Shown here piece by piece: positions 21,351 to 34,399 of a stretch of 64,000 nucleotides of DNA. The notes under the pieces were generated by a model, which was not told the DNA's origin, did not search any database, and saw only the letters and a list, made by a program, of their open reading frames with translations. The stretch is taken from contig NC_044568.1 of the NCBI RefSeq assembly GCF_007565055.1, positions 38,281,156 to 38,345,155 on the forward strand, written 5' to 3'. Each line of letters opens with the position of its first letter. Within the stretch, counting starts at the first letter, position 1. A program made the position numbers and the translations under genes. This stretch comes from Rhinopithecus roxellana (lineage: Eukaryota; Chordata; Mammalia; Primates; Cercopithecidae).

Positions 21351-23099
21351 TCTATTTAACTTTTTGAGCATATGGGATGCAGTTGGAATAACTATTTTGA
21401 TGTCTTGGTCTGTTAATTCTAACATTTTAGAGCTCTGGTTGATTTTGATTAATTGACTTTTTACCCTCATAATTAGTCATATTTTACTACTTCCTTCAAG
21501 CCTGATAATTTTTGAAAGGATGCCAGGCACTGTATGTTTTGCCTTCTTGAGTGCTGAATGTTTTTTATTGCAATAAACATTCTAAAATTCGGGGATTCAG
21601 TTAAGTCACTTGGAAATAGCTTGATATCTTTGTGTCTGCTTTTAAGATATGTTAGCCAGAACCAATGCAGCATTCAGTCTAGGATGAATTGTTTCACACT
21701 AATTAGGCAAGATCCTTTTCCTACTCTATCTAGTGACATGAATCATGAGTTTGTCCAATTTAGCTGGTGGAAACAGGAACTAATCTTGGTTCTGTTGGAG
21801 TATCTGGCATTTTTGCCTCTAATCCTTTCAGGTGGTGATTCTTTCTTAGCCTTATGTAGTTGCCTCATATGCATTCCCTTGAACTAAGCTGAATACTTCC
21901 TGACACTCCTCTGCAGTTCCTAAGAGTTCTCTCTCTGTATGTGTGCACAACTCTCTCCTATCTAATAGTCCTGAAAACTCTAGCTACCCTGATCACTCTG
22001 AGTTCTCAGCTGTGTCCCCTCACCTCAGGGAGTCCACTGAGATCTGCTGGGTTTCCCCTCTTTGCTAGTGCCTGTAAACGCTCTTAAAACACTAAGCTGG
22101 GGCAATCATAGAGCACAATTTGATTGCTTCTTGTCTCTCAGGGATTACAGTCCTTTATTGCCTGGTATCCAGTTCATTGAAATGTTTGTTCAAATAATTG
22201 GACTTCCAGTTTCTGGTCTGGAAAGGCACTTAGAAGTCACCACTCCAATCTACCAACAAGGAAAATGCTGAACAAATTTTTTAAAAGTAGCAACTTTCCT
22301 TAAATCCATTAGAGAAGCAAGGTCATAAGACAAACTACCGTTAGACAGAGGTATGTGCCGATACAGACAATCATAACTTATTGAAGCAGAAATCCATGAG
22401 CAGAAATTTCCATGGGAAACAGCTGGGAATGTCTAACTGTAATGAACAAATTTCTAGAGAATCAATGTCAACAAATCTGAGAGTTAAACCTCCAAGGAGC
22501 CCTAGTCACAGAGAGGTTCCACATTTTCTTAAGTTTTTACCTCTGGGAGCTCTACTGGGTTCTCGCAATGAATATGAAAAAAGAAAGTCATGTTTTCAAC
22601 AGGAAAAAAAGAAATTAATCATGTTGAAATATTTCTGAGCATTCTGCTCTTCTTAAGTTCTGGCCTCAGGAGAAATTATTTTCCAGAGACCAACCTGCTA
22701 GGGTTTTATCAGAGCCTAACCTACCTGAGTGAAGGGAAATAGCCAGCTATAGCAGGCTCTAGTCTTCCATGCGTGAGAAGTATAATAGCCAACTCCAGCC
22801 CCTTTTAGCCATTCTGTCCCATCTAAGGGGAGGTGGTGACTGAGGAGCACTATTAACATTCACAATCCAGGGACATCGGCTCACTGAAAAGTTCAGACCT
22901 AATTATAGGGACATAGAACACTTTCCCTCTTTCCATACCTTATACCACATTATGAAAGGTTATTTTCAAATTTCTTTCATGTAGTATACTATGTGCAGAT
23001 TTTAAGAAAAAAATTACAAGGCATAATAAAAGGCAAAAAACAAAACAAACAAACAAACAAAAAACACAGTTTGAAGAAACTGAACAAGAATCAAAGCCA

Positions 23100-25290
23100 G
23101 AATAAGAAATGGCCATGATGTTGGAATTATTAGGCCAGAAATTTAAAACAAGTGTAATTAAAATGCTAAATGCTCAAATGGAAAAAGTAGACAACATGAA
23201 AAAACAGGTGGAAAACGTACGCAGGGAAATGAAATAAAAAATGTGCTAGGGACCAAAAATATTGTAATAGAAACAAAGAAATTCGCCTTTGATGAGCTAA
23301 TTAGAAGACAGGGTATGACTGATGAAAATAATCTCTGAGATTGAGAATATGACAATAGAAATTTCCAAAACTGAAAGGCAAAGAGGAAAAAAAAGACTGA
23401 AAAATGAGGAACAGTATATCCAAGAACTTTGGGCCAACGACAAAAAGTGTAGCTGAGAGAACCCTAACACATAATTGGAATACCAGAAGAGGAAGACAGG
23501 AACAGATAAATAATGGAAGCAATATTTGAAGTAAATATGAATTTCCCAAAATTAATGTCAACTACCACACATTCAGAAATCTCAGAGAATACCAAATGAA
23601 ATGAATGCAAAACAAACAACCTACAACTAGTCATATCATATTCATGAAAAATAAAACAAAATTTTGAAAGAAGTCAGTGGTCGGAAAAAAATGGGGGAAA
23701 AAAAAGAAATGGGGAAAGGATTCCCTATTTAATAAATGGTGCTGGGAAAACTGGCTAGCCATAAGTAGAAAGCTGAAACTGGATCCCTTCCTTACTCCTT
23801 ATACAAAAATTAATTCAAGATGAATTAGAGACTTAAATGTTAGACCTAAAGCCATAAAAACCCTAGAAGAAAACCTAGGCAATACCATTCAGGACACAGG
23901 CATGGGCAAGGACTTCATGTCTAAAACACCAAAAGCAATGGCAACAAAAGCCAAAATTGGCAAATGGGATCTAATTAAACTAAAGAGCTTCTGCACAGCA
24001 AAAGAAACTACCATCAGAGTGAACAGGCAACCTACAGAATGGGAGAAAAATTTTACAATCTACTCATCTGACAAAGGGCTAACATCCAGAACCTACAAAG
24101 AACTCAAACAAATTTACAAGAAAAAACAAACAACCCCATCAAAAAGTGGGCAAAGGATATGAACAGACACTTCTCAAAAGAAGACAATTATGCAGCCAAC
24201 AGACACATGAAAAAATGCTCATCATCACTAGCCATCAGAGAAATGCAAAGCAAAACCCAATGAGATACCATCTCACCAGTTAGAATGGCAATCATGAAAA
24301 AATCAGGAAACAACAGGTGCTGGAGAGGATGTGGAGAAATAGGAACACTTTTACACTGTTGGCGGGACTGTAAACTAGTTCAACCATTGTGGAAGACAGT
24401 GTGGCGATTCCTCAAGGATCTAGAACTAGAAAAACCATTTGACCCAGTCATCCTATTACTGGGTATATACCCAAAGGATTATAAATCATGCTGCTATAAA
24501 GACACGTGCACATGTATGTTTATTGCGGCACTATTCACAATAGCAAAGACATGGAACCAACCCAGATGTCCATCAGTGACAGACTGGATTAAGAAAATGT
24601 GGCACATATACACCATGGAATACTATGCAGCCATAAAAAAAAGGATGAGTTAATGTCCTTTGTAGGGACATGGATGCAGCTGGAAAGCATCATTCTCAGC
24701 AAACTATCGCAAGAACAGAAAACCAAACACCGCATGTTCTCACTCATAGGTGGGAATTGAACAATGAGATCACTTAGACACAGGAAGGGGAACATCACAC
24801 ACTGGGGCCTGTTGTGGGGAGGGGGGACGGAGGAGGGATAGCATTAGGAGATATGCCTAATGTAAATGATGAGTTAATGGGCACACCAACATGGTACATG
24901 TATACATATGTAACAAAACTGTACATTGTGCACATGTACCCTAGAACATGAAGTATAATAATAATAAAAAAACCTTATCTGAAGAGGGACAAAGATAAAA
25001 ATTACATCTTACTTATCCTACCAAACCATGCAAACAAAATGAGATTTGAGAGAATTAAACTGTAGAGAAAAAGAAGAAGAACAACAATAAAAATAAAACC
25101 CATAAGACTAAAATTTTGTCTGGAAAACTATCCATCAAAAGAAAGGAGAAATGAAGACTTTCTCATAAAAACAAAAAAAAAAAAAAAATGAGGGACTCTG
25201 TTACTGGTAAATGTGTCTTGCTAGAAATGTTTAAATGAATTTTTCAGAGAAAAGGAAAATGACATAGGTCAGAAAATAAGATCTATATAA
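23100..25290 (+). pseudogene. L1M/HAL1 ORF1 remnant, split by L1PA
   Basis: ORF1 of the ancient L1M/HAL1-like element codes in its family for a coiled-coil RNA-binding protein. The sequence can be followed from the coiled-coil part (about 23130-23400) through the conserved GGAATACCAGAAG stretch near 23475. After the L1PA insertion it continues in its C-terminal part (about 24985-25290). Stops and frameshifts are frequent, so it is not functional. Confidence 0.65.
23708..24972 (+). mobile_element. L1PA-type LINE-1, 5'-truncated
   Basis: This is a relatively young L1 3' end: AATGGGGAAAGGATTCCCTA starts in late ORF2, and the copy ends with the L1PA 3'UTR. The 3'UTR has GGCCTGTTGTGGGGAGG, then a GGAGGGATAGCATTAGGAGA run, then AATGATGAGTTAATGGG, then a tail (ATAATAATAATAAAAAAA). 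It is inserted in L1M/HAL1 ORF1, whose text resumes at CCTTATCTGAAGAGGGAC. An open stretch of 122 codons (24285-24653) encodes the ORF2 C-terminal region with the cysteine cluster; it has no start context of its own and ends early. Confidence 0.9.
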
Positions 25291-25565
25291 AGAAAGGAAG
25301 GGCATTAGAGAATGAATGCCTGAAGGTAAAATAAAATCTCATATATTTTTCTTATTCTTAGTTTACCTATCAGATCATGGTTTATTCAAATTACAGTAGA
25401 AACAATGCATTCAATGATGTATGTGTATATAAGCTTATGAACATATATATTTTCTTATGTAAAAATGAAATTAATGATACCAATGAATCATTTATGTAAG
25501 GGATTAGAGAAAGGAAATGAGAATATTTTATTATAAGGTAATTACACTGACCTTGAACTGATATA

Positions 25566-25940
25566 CAGTAGTCTCCCTTTATCTCTGTTTTCAGTTTCTG
25601 TGGTATTAGTTACTTGCTGTCATCCACTGCCTAGAAATATGAAAAGGAGAATTCCAAAAATAAACAATTCATCAGTTTTTAATTGCATTCTGTTCTGAGT
25701 AGTATGATGAAATCTTGCACCATTCTACTCTTTGCTGCTCTGGATGTGAATTATCCCTCCATCAAGCACATCCATGCTGTCCGGGACACCTGCCAGGCAC
25801 TGATTTCCCTTAGATTCTGTCTCAGTTATTGGACCGACTGCTGCACATAGTTTATATAGGGTTTGGTACTATCTGTGATTTCAGGCAATACCTATGGGTC
25901 TTGAAACATATCAATCCCTGCGAATAAGGGGGGACTATTG
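25566..25940 (+). mobile_element. Tigger1-type non-autonomous DNA transposon
   Basis: The 375-bp element has inverted ends CAGTAGTCTCCCTTTATC and GAATAAGGGGGGACTATTG, and TA duplications at 25564-25565 and 25941-25942. Internal text (GAATTCCAAAAATAAACAAT then TCATCAG; TGATGAAATCTTGCACC) fits the 5' non-coding part of Tigger1, and the right end fits its 3' end, so the transposase portion is deleted. The host is the L1M/HAL1-like element. Confidence 0.85.
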
Positions 25941-25999
25941 TAGTATTACTTGGAAGTGGACTTAGATTAGTTGAAAATATACAAGCTGTAGTGCAAAAA

Positions 26000-26001
<2 letters not shown>

Positions 26002-26033
<32 letters not shown>
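26002..26033 (+). repeat. (A)32 tract within L1M/HAL1
   Basis: A run of 32 A lies at the native A-rich spacer between ORF1 and the ORF2 endonuclease part of the host element. Host sequence continues on both sides, so it is a local expansion rather than the end of an insertion. Confidence 0.8.
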
Positions 26034-26036
<3 letters not shown>

Positions 26037-27610
26037 TAGTTGATATGCCAAGAAAGGAGGGAAAATAAAAGGATATAGAATGTCCAATTAAAACCACAAA
26101 AAGCAAAAACAGTATAGAAAGAAAAATAGAAATAAAAACAAGATTGACAAATAGAAAACAGTAACAAATACGTTAATCCAAATATATCAGTAATCACTTT
26201 AAACATTAATTGTTTAGATATTCCAATTAAAACAGAGATTGTTAGAATAAGGCTAAACATAAAACTCAAATCTATATTGTCTACAAAATAGCCACTTTGA
26301 ATATTAAGACATGTAGATTAAAAGTAAATAGAGGGAGAAAGGAAAACTATGGTGACACTGATCAAAAGAAAATGGAAGTAGCTGAATTAATTTTATACAT
26401 AGTAAACTTCAGAGCAAGAAACGTTATCAGTGATAAAGATGAGCATCATATAATAATAAAGAGGTTAATAGTTAAGAAGACATAAAAAATCTTAATGTGT
26501 ATGTGCCTAATAATAAAAGATCAAAATCTTAAGGCAAACATGTATAAAACTTCAAAGAAAAATAGATAAATCCACTATTATAGTTGAGGACTTTAACACC
26601 ACTCTATCAGAAATGGACAGATCCAATCAGTAAGGACACATTTGAACTCAACAGTCCTATTAATCAATGGGATAGTATTGACATCTATAGATAGACGGCT
26701 TCATCCAACAACAGCAGAATACACATTCTTCTTAAGCCTACATGAACTAGTCACTAAAATACACCACCTTCTGGGCCATAAAACACATCTTATTAAATGT
26801 TTAAAATAATAGAAATCACATGGTGTCTGCTCTCAGACCACAATGAAATTAAACTAGAAATCAGTAGTAGAAAGGTAGCTGGAAAACTCCAAATTGTGTT
26901 CCCTGGTGTTCTTACAAATGAATTCAAAACATATGTTCACATAAAACTTATACGTGAATGTTCATAGCGGCTTCATTCGTGATGGGCCAAAGTTGAAAGC
27001 AACCAACATAACCTTCAGTAGGTAAATGGATAAATAAACTTTGGCACATACAGACAACAGAATATTATTAAACCCTTAATAAGGGGGCGGGGAAAGAAAA
27101 ATAGGGCTAGCAAACCATGAAAAGACATGGAGGAAACTTAAACGCCTGCTACTACTTAAAAGAAGCAATACGAAAAGGCTAATACTGTAGGATTCCAATA
27201 TGCAACATTCTGGAAAAGGCAAAACTATGAGGTAGTAGAAAGATCAGTAGTTGGCAAGCGGTTAGGAGAGAAGTAGGGATGAATACACAGAAGACAGGAA
27301 ATTCTTAAGTCAGGGAAAATATTCTTTAGGATACTATAATGGTAGATGTATGAAATTATAAAGTTATCCAAAGCCATAGAATATACAACACCAAGGGTGA
27401 GCCTTAATGTTAACTATGGACTTTGGGTGATAATATGCCAATGTAGGTTCATTTATTGTAATAAGTGTACCACTGTGGTATAGGATGTGGATGGTAGAGG
27501 AGTTAATGTGTGTGGGGGAGGACAGGAGGTATATGTGAACTCTTTGTATTTTCTGTTCAATTTTACTGTGAACCTAATACTGTTCTAACAATAAAGTTTA
27601 CTCATTAATC

Positions 27611-30600
27611 ATACAACAAAAATATTATTTTGTTTGTCTGTTTTGTTTTTTTCAGACCAAATGGTAAATCCAGTTTGCTCTATCTGATGGAACTTTACCA
27701 GCTACTTTTGAAATTATGTAAAATCTAATCTGGTACCAGCGTCAAATAAATCAGATACATCAAAACACTCCTACAACAATTAAGGAAGATGTGGTTATGT
27801 CCCTTGAAGAGCTAAGAGCTACTAACTAGAGCTAAGTTTTCTGTGTGCAAAAGCAAAAAAGGACACATGATACTTTATTTACATTGATTTTATTTTTAAC
27901 TTAAATGTACATGGATGTTTATTTTTAACTAGTGAAGTATGACTTCGAATTCTCAAATAATTAAATATCTCTGTGTTCCTATAAATAAAACAAGGTTTCT
28001 TTTTGCAAGTTTTAATATATTGTGGAAAAATAATTCTTAGATCAGAAACATTATTGACACAGACCAATGTTTGTCATGGTCTGCTCTTCTCCTTGACCCC
28101 AGTAAATTTATAAATATTTGTTACATGTGAGATTTTAAGGTAAACTCATTATGTGTGTATTTGCATTCATGAGTCTATGGGCATGTGTTGTTTATATTCT
28201 CATAGAAATTTATTTTCTTCTTCATTCTAGTTGGTGAGAAATATAGTCAATACTACTTGTGTGAAAAAGAAAAAAAGTACCTAATTTGGATTGACAAGGA
28301 AACTCACCAGAAATTCTGTTCTTAACATGATGAAGTTTATTCTAGTTTACGGAGTATTTAAAAGCAAGCTATGCTGAGAGGAACAATACTTGGAGAGAAA
28401 TACTGGCTGGATGCACAGTTTGAGGTACTCAAAAATTTATCAATAGCTAAAACCAGGTCATTTGACAGTCATGCTCTCATTATACCTTATACTGATTGAT
28501 GACTTTCAATGGATTTGATGCTGAGTTGAGATACTGATTCTTATTGTGAGATATTATAGATATGCTTACATGAAACTCCATATTGCTTACTATAAAGATG
28601 TTATTTAAAATATTGTACATTAATTGCATAGTGTCCTACTTATGAGAGTTCAGAAAAAAATCCTTCTTGGGTCCTAATGTCCAGGAGAGCTGGCCACTGA
28701 TTTGTTTTTATAGATAATATTAACCTTTTTATTGATCACCATCATCTCTCCACTCAGGCTGGTAAAAATCTGAAAGAAAAAACTGCAGCTCAACAGCAAC
28801 AAAAAAACAGAGGTATTTTATGATATTGGCTTTACCTTAAAAGTTTATTTTAATGAATTTACCCTATTTCTTGAATATGTAAATGAAGGTATTTCCCAGA
28901 TCCACTTTCTCAGGACAAAATCATTCAGTCTTACAAACTTCTGGGTTATTGATGACTGAAATATATTGCTTAAATCACTCTCTAGAAATTTCCAGTGGTC
29001 AAGGAGAGCTACTTTACCCCAAGTCTATGCCTCCTTCAAAGGCAGCCCATATGAAATGATTACTCAATGCGAGAATATAAAGGCTTGAATAGCATCTCTC
29101 CATTTTGGATACTTTGAAAAGTTTCTCCAGCTTTTGAGCTCCTCATGGGTTTAGATGAAGCATTTCTTTTAGCATTTCAACAAGGATACAGCTTTTCCCT
29201 CTACAGTCCTCTTTCCTTCACCTCACCACAGATGTTGATGCTAAATTCATTCACCAATAAAATTTCTCCATGTAAATATTTTTGTCTTAGAACCTGTTTT
29301 CTCATACCTGACATTTGCATAGGGTTTGAGAAGCAGTGTCTAAAATGAAATGCTGACGATGGCTCCTTGGCTGGCAGGCTGACACTCCGAACCCCAATCC
29401 TTGCTAGAAGGTGGAAGGAGTACCGTCAGCCTCTGTCATGTGGGAGCAGCAAATCCATCAAAACATTCACCAGGTCACGTTCAGATAGGTTGTCAGTAGA
29501 AGGAAATACAGTGGTAAGTGCAATAATTCAGGTGTTGTAGAAGTAGAAGGAAAACAGTAATTTAAGAATGAATAAATTTGGTGAAAATTTCTGGAAGTAG
29601 CCAATTAATTGGTGATGAACAATGAAAGAGTGTCGGTGAAAATTCAACAAATAAAGGTTAAGTGTAAATTCCAGAGGACTCCTTTGGTTTCATACAAAGA
29701 CACTCTTCTTTCCTGCAGCCAGAGTCTCATGAAAATTGAGAATCAGATATAAAACTTAATGATAGGATAAGTAGAGCTCCAGAGAAGGCTGAATTCTCAA
29801 TCCCAGCAGGTTTGCTATGCCAAAGTCAGAGCCCTGATAAGGAAGAACTGAGATTCTGAGACTGAGAAAGGGATACACAAATCCGTGCAATCAATGCACC
29901 CAAAGATCTTAAAATCCCCAGACTTCACAGAACCCTCTGGGTCTATGTAGGTCATCTAGCTGTAAATCTCGAAGGCCCTACTTCCTGGCTTCACTTTTTG
30001 ATTATAAAGCACCTTCTGCCACACACAGTGACATACACTCCCTTAGGATCTACCACTGCTACCCACCCAGGTCACAAAACAACTAACTAAGCTTAAGTCT
30101 CAACATAACTGAGGCAGAAATGCACTGTTTCTTCAGGACAGCCCTGCCCCCACCACCGAAAACATACACTGTCCGAGATTGTAAAAAATGATTGGGTACC
30201 AGATCAAGAGGGTTCCAGTTAAAACATAAATCATTATCAAGATGGGAAAACTTTTCCATGATACAGGGTTGCACATGCTGGCGAAGGCACTGGAAGGTGG
30301 TACTAACAGGCTCCTAGGATGAGTGTTGTTAGCTTACAGAAAAGGACTGCCAGAACTGCTGTGACAGAAAATAAAAGACAAAAAAGACTCAGAGAAGTAC
30401 ATATGCTAGAAAGTACATACTACATAAAGGAGGGGATCCAATCAGATTCCTGAATTAAGGTCTTAGAAGACACTTTACCTTTGTGATCAGCAACAGACTG
30501 AAGTGTCAGTATCATTGAAAAACTTAGAGGTAGACTCTTTCAAGGCCAAGGATGAAAAGTAGAAGCTGCTATCAGAAAACTTTCATGACCTATTCCAATA

Positions 30601-30925
30601 GAACAAGAGAATCTACAAAAACATATATAGAGACTAGATGTATTTACTTAACTAATAGTCAGAAGCTGGGTTTCAAAATTATCATAATGCATACCGTGGC
30701 CCTCGAGGTAGCCAGAAGAACCAAATTCACAGTGTGTTATCCATATGTTTAATAGAGCATAGCTTCTCTAGGGGCAAGATGATAGATGGACATACAAAAG
30801 GAGTGTAGCTTAACTTATACAATCGAAAAAAATTAAGTTTGGAAGACAAGAGACTGAAGGCTGTCAATCCAATGGAAAGTAATAAACCCTTTTCCAATTT
30901 TCAAAGGAGAGGTCAGACTTCCAGA
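27611..30925. other. Mostly unrecognised unique sequence
   Basis: I recognise no repeat family with confidence in these 3.3 kb. The part at about 29360-30310 is less AT-rich than its surroundings and could be an old LTR-retroelement internal fragment, but no motif settles it. No coding signature stands out. Confidence 0.5.
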
Positions 30926-30928
30926 AAG

Positions 30929-31060
30929 AAAAAAAAAAAAAAAAAAAAACCTGCAATATTTCCTTCTCCTTCTCTTTCTCCTCATTTGCTTTCTCTTCTT
31001 TCTTGTCTTCTACCTCTCCCTCTTCTTTTCCTCTTCTTTTCCTTGCTGTCAATATTATTA
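30929..31060. repeat. (A)21 followed by a CT-rich tract
   Basis: A run of 21 A (30929-30949) is followed after a few bases by about 100 bases that are nearly all pyrimidine (CTT, CTC units). Arg/Glu/Lys-rich and Ser/Pro-rich open frames across this tract are artefacts of the repeat. Confidence 0.8.
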
Positions 31061-31129
31061 CTCTTTTAACTCTGTTCACCTGACATGTCTCAGGTATGAT
31101 ACTTTTCTTGTCCTTGCTTCTATATAGCT

Positions 31130-31585
31130 ACTTCTCAGCAACTCTCACTTGAACTTTTACACCTTATCCTCAAACATTTATATTGTTTCCCATCTGACAG
31201 TTCTGCTTTCTCTGTCCTCAGTAATTTTTCCTCTACTCCAGCCTACTGATCATAATGTACTTAGCCTCAGTCTGCTTTCCATCAGCTTTTCTTTCCAAAC
31301 CTCTCAATCCAAATGATATGATTAAAGTCCTTTCCATTTTCTCTCAAAGCCTCAGTCTCCAGGCTCTTTTCTATCCATCAGGTTCCTCCTGTTTATTCCC
31401 TATGACCCTGCGTTTGATCCTAGTGTCTTGTTTATTGCATCTGGCCTTTGCATGTTAGTCATTTAGGCTTTATGGATTCTTGCCCCACCACATCATTACC
31501 ACACCACTGCACCTTTTCCTGAAAACCTTGTTTGCTCTGTTCTATGTATTTCTCTTTCATTCATCAGACACAGCTTTCCAAGAAG
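31130..31585 (+). mobile_element. Possible L2 fragment
   Basis: The stretch is C/T-rich with runs such as TTTTCTCTCAAAGCCTCAGT and a CTGGCCTTTGCATG-type stretch. Its composition and layout are like the sense strand of L2 3' regions seen at 37490-38010 and 39975-40432. The similarity is weak. Confidence 0.35.
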
Positions 31586-34395
31586 AGGACTTGGACTAAT
31601 ATTAAAACGCTATCCCTGTGTTTCAGTGGTGGAATTCCAGTAAAGTAAAGATGAATTTGTAAAGGGAACCAAGGCAAGGCAAGATGCAAATGTGATGGTA
31701 TAGGATGCGTCATCACACCGGCCAGCTCTGAGCACAGGCATGAAGTAGGCATTTTTGCTCAGCACCTGGGATACTGCCTGAAAGAGTTGCATGAAACAGT
31801 ATCATCTTAGAGTAATCCAAAGACGGTAGAAACAAATATGATTCAATCTGCTAAGCTTCATTTTATTTCCTGTTTTCTATTGCTCAATATCTCATGCCAC
31901 CGGATACTAAAATTTGTACTCCTGTAGGTTATAGCTTCTAACCACTCAACAGCCTATCGGGGGCCAAATCCCATGCCCTGATGCTTTTATAATGAGTGTA
32001 GGTGCTGTGTGAGTGTAGAGTCCTGAGAGAGAGAGGAAAGAGGGAGAAAAGGATGGGGAGAGGAAAGAAAGACAGGAGTCGTATGAGAAAATCTGAAAAG
32101 ATGCTTGAGACATAAGTCCAATATACATATCAAAATTTCCCATGCTTCTCTCTAGATTCTTCTTTACATATGACTGATTTGTGCAACAATAGAAGAAATG
32201 CATAATGGATAAACATTGTGAAAATAAAGTCCTGGAATTCTTCATCTTTTAGAAGTGTCATTGAATCTACTTTTATCAATAAGCATAGCTGAATAAAATT
32301 AGTCTTAGCACACATGCACACATGCAAACTCATACACTTGTATATAAACAAAATTAAAAGTACAAAGAAGAAAGAATAAAGTGGTTATTTCAATACATAC
32401 TTGTGCCCATAAACTCTCACGAAAAGTAAACATCCGACTCTTGGCGAAATGTTCACATAAACATAATATGGTTTGATTACATTTAAAAGATAACCAACTA
32501 GTGTTAAAATTACCACTAAAGAAATTTTTCTCTGACACCTAACAACTTAGGACAACAAAATGCTCTATGTATTATAAGATAATTTTACAGTATTATGGAT
32601 ATACAAGCTTAAATTTTGACATGGATGTAGGAAGTATTGTGGGATTATCTAGGAGGGTACTACAGCCTGCTAGAAAAATGACTGATTGGAAAACCCTGGT
32701 GAAGTTAGAAAAGTGAGTAAAAATAAGAATAGTATGCAGTAGGAATACATATTTAAGTCCAAGGATAGGTTCTTGAGAAGTTCTGGGAGTCTGCAAAGTT
32801 GTTTTTTTATTATTTTTCTTTCTCACTCCCCTGCAGAAATAAACCGGTGGTAGTAGAGTTTGAAGTTTGGCATTAAATTGGGATTCTAGCAACCATGGTC
32901 AGCTACTACTGTAAGAAAATATTTTTTTCTTTTCTTTAATCCTACCAGTAAGGTGAGGCCATCAGTTTAGGAGATAGAAGAAGGAGTAGCCCACACATAT
33001 TTAGCATTTTATCTTCACAATCATTCAAAGATGGACATAGTATGTCAATGTATCATCTGAACGTGTCATAAGTGATTTGTATTTAGTCAACATTTTTATT
33101 CACATACATGTATTTTTCTATGAAATAATACAACATAAACAAAAGGCAAGTTATCTAGAAATATGAAGAAACTAAAAGAGCTCTGAAACATATGTTTCTC
33201 CTCCTGTCCTCCCTATCTGATATTAATAACACCAACTTGTATGCAGTTTTAAACTAAGAAGCTTGGTTGTCAACCAACATTTCAGAGTAAGAGCAGCACC
33301 TTCTCTTGTTCATCACGTTGTTCCGAAGCCCACATTGACCAAAAAGAATGTGTTTGAGTAAATAAAAAAAGAATATCACAGCTGGCAGACAAACGTTATA
33401 TTATGGTCCTGATTATATGACTGTAAATAGACAGCAGCTTCAAAATCTGGGTTTAATCAAATAGTAAAAGAAGCAAGCTGGAGTTACGTATGTAATTAAT
33501 GTATGTGAAACTGAAAAATTCTTATGTGGATGAAATAATACAGGTACATGGGCGTGGGTGATTTAATATAAATTTCCACTTAAGACATTGTTGTAACAAA
33601 TGAAGGTAGCAATTAGATTAACTCATTATATGATAACTGTGCTGCGAAAAAATTTAAAAATCTATCTTATTGATATTGCTCTATTGTACAAGTCAGCTAG
33701 AGGAGACTGTTATCATTTTAAATAAAAAATACTAGCATTACTAGTGTGAGAAGAGATTCAGCACTACTTATGACTCTTCAGATTTAGACACAAAATTATT
33801 GCTTACTTTTAGTTTCTATGACTCCTACAAGCATTAAGCTTGATTGAACCTCATATTACAGTACTGACAAATGAATCAACGGGCAAAAATATGTTGATGT
33901 GAATCAAAATTACTGTATATCAGACAATATTTTGCTTTCACATTTAGTCTAGCATTCAGAAATAACACTTGCTTTAATTTGGAAACAGTTTACAGTACCA
34001 AAACATGTACGATAACCTTGAAAATAACTGTGGAATACATTCAGTCACACACCAAACATTTATTACTCATTGACTATAATAATATTCCATACTTACAGTG
34101 GATGCCTGACAAATATCACAGGTCAGGGTATTCTGGTCCTATTGCCACCAAAAGTACAATTTTCAAAATATTTAATTGCTTATGACTACATAAAGCATAT
34201 GAACATATTTGCACAAAAATTTGGAATAATGCCCAAAACTCATGATACCTCAACGTTATTAGAGGTAACAAGAGAGTTCAACTGGGGAGTTGTTAAAAAG
34301 TCAGGATATAGTATCATTACACTGTCTATATTCTGTAATAACTATCATAACAGGGAGAATATGCTACCATACATAATAGATGTAAACATAAAATA
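31586..34395. other. Nothing recognised
   Basis: This is AT-rich unique sequence with a purine-rich patch (about 32020-32080). Open frames of up to about 110 codons have no recognisable domain. Confidence 0.5.
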
Positions 34396-34399
34396 CATC

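Larger units (their letters stand above)
17850..22200 (-). mobile_element. Ancient L1M LINE, antisense, with nested insertions
   Basis: Read on the plus strand this is an inverted L1M. First comes its 3' region (GTGAAACCATCACCAAATTC, near 17980), then late ORF2 (TGTCCATTCACCTGTTGAT; TTACATTCCTTCCAGTACT; CTTGGTATGGTCAGTTTTTA; TTGTCCATTTTTAATCGGGT; ATCCATTTTGAGTTAATTTT). After a gap at about 20940 come 5' sequences with CAAGCCTGATAATTTTTGAA, AGGATGCCAGGCACTG, CCTCTAATCCTTTCAGGTGG and CACCTCAGGGAGTCCAC. It holds a MITE, an L1 micro-insertion and a duplicated segment, listed separately. No frame is intact. Confidence 0.85.
22205..27610 (+). mobile_element. L1M/HAL1-like LINE, plus strand, with nested insertions
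   Basis: The order of recognisable text is: 5'UTR (GGACTTCCAGTTTCTGGTCT; CACCACTCCAATCTACCAAC; CCAGGGACATCGGCTCACTG), ORF1 (GGAATTATTAGGCCAGAAAT; AATGCTCAAATGGAAAAAGT; GGAATACCAGAAGAGGAAGA; after the L1PA, GATAAAAATTACATCTTAC), an A-rich spacer, and the endonuclease start of ORF2 (CCAACAACAGCAGAATACAC; CTTCTGGGCCATAAAACACA). A 3' end follows (CATGAAAAGACATGGAGGAA; AACTATGGACTTTGGGTGAT; CAATAAAGTTTACTC). The RT part of ORF2 is absent, as in HAL1 ('half-L1'), though a deleted L1M would look the same. A younger L1PA (23708-24972) and a Tigger1-type element (25566-25940) are inserted. Confidence 0.8.

Noticed and set aside
24285..24653. 122-codon frame with a cysteine cluster
   Set aside because: It is the C-terminal part of L1 ORF2 in a 5'-truncated L1PA copy; not an independent gene. 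The same applies to the minus-strand frame at 57518-57874.
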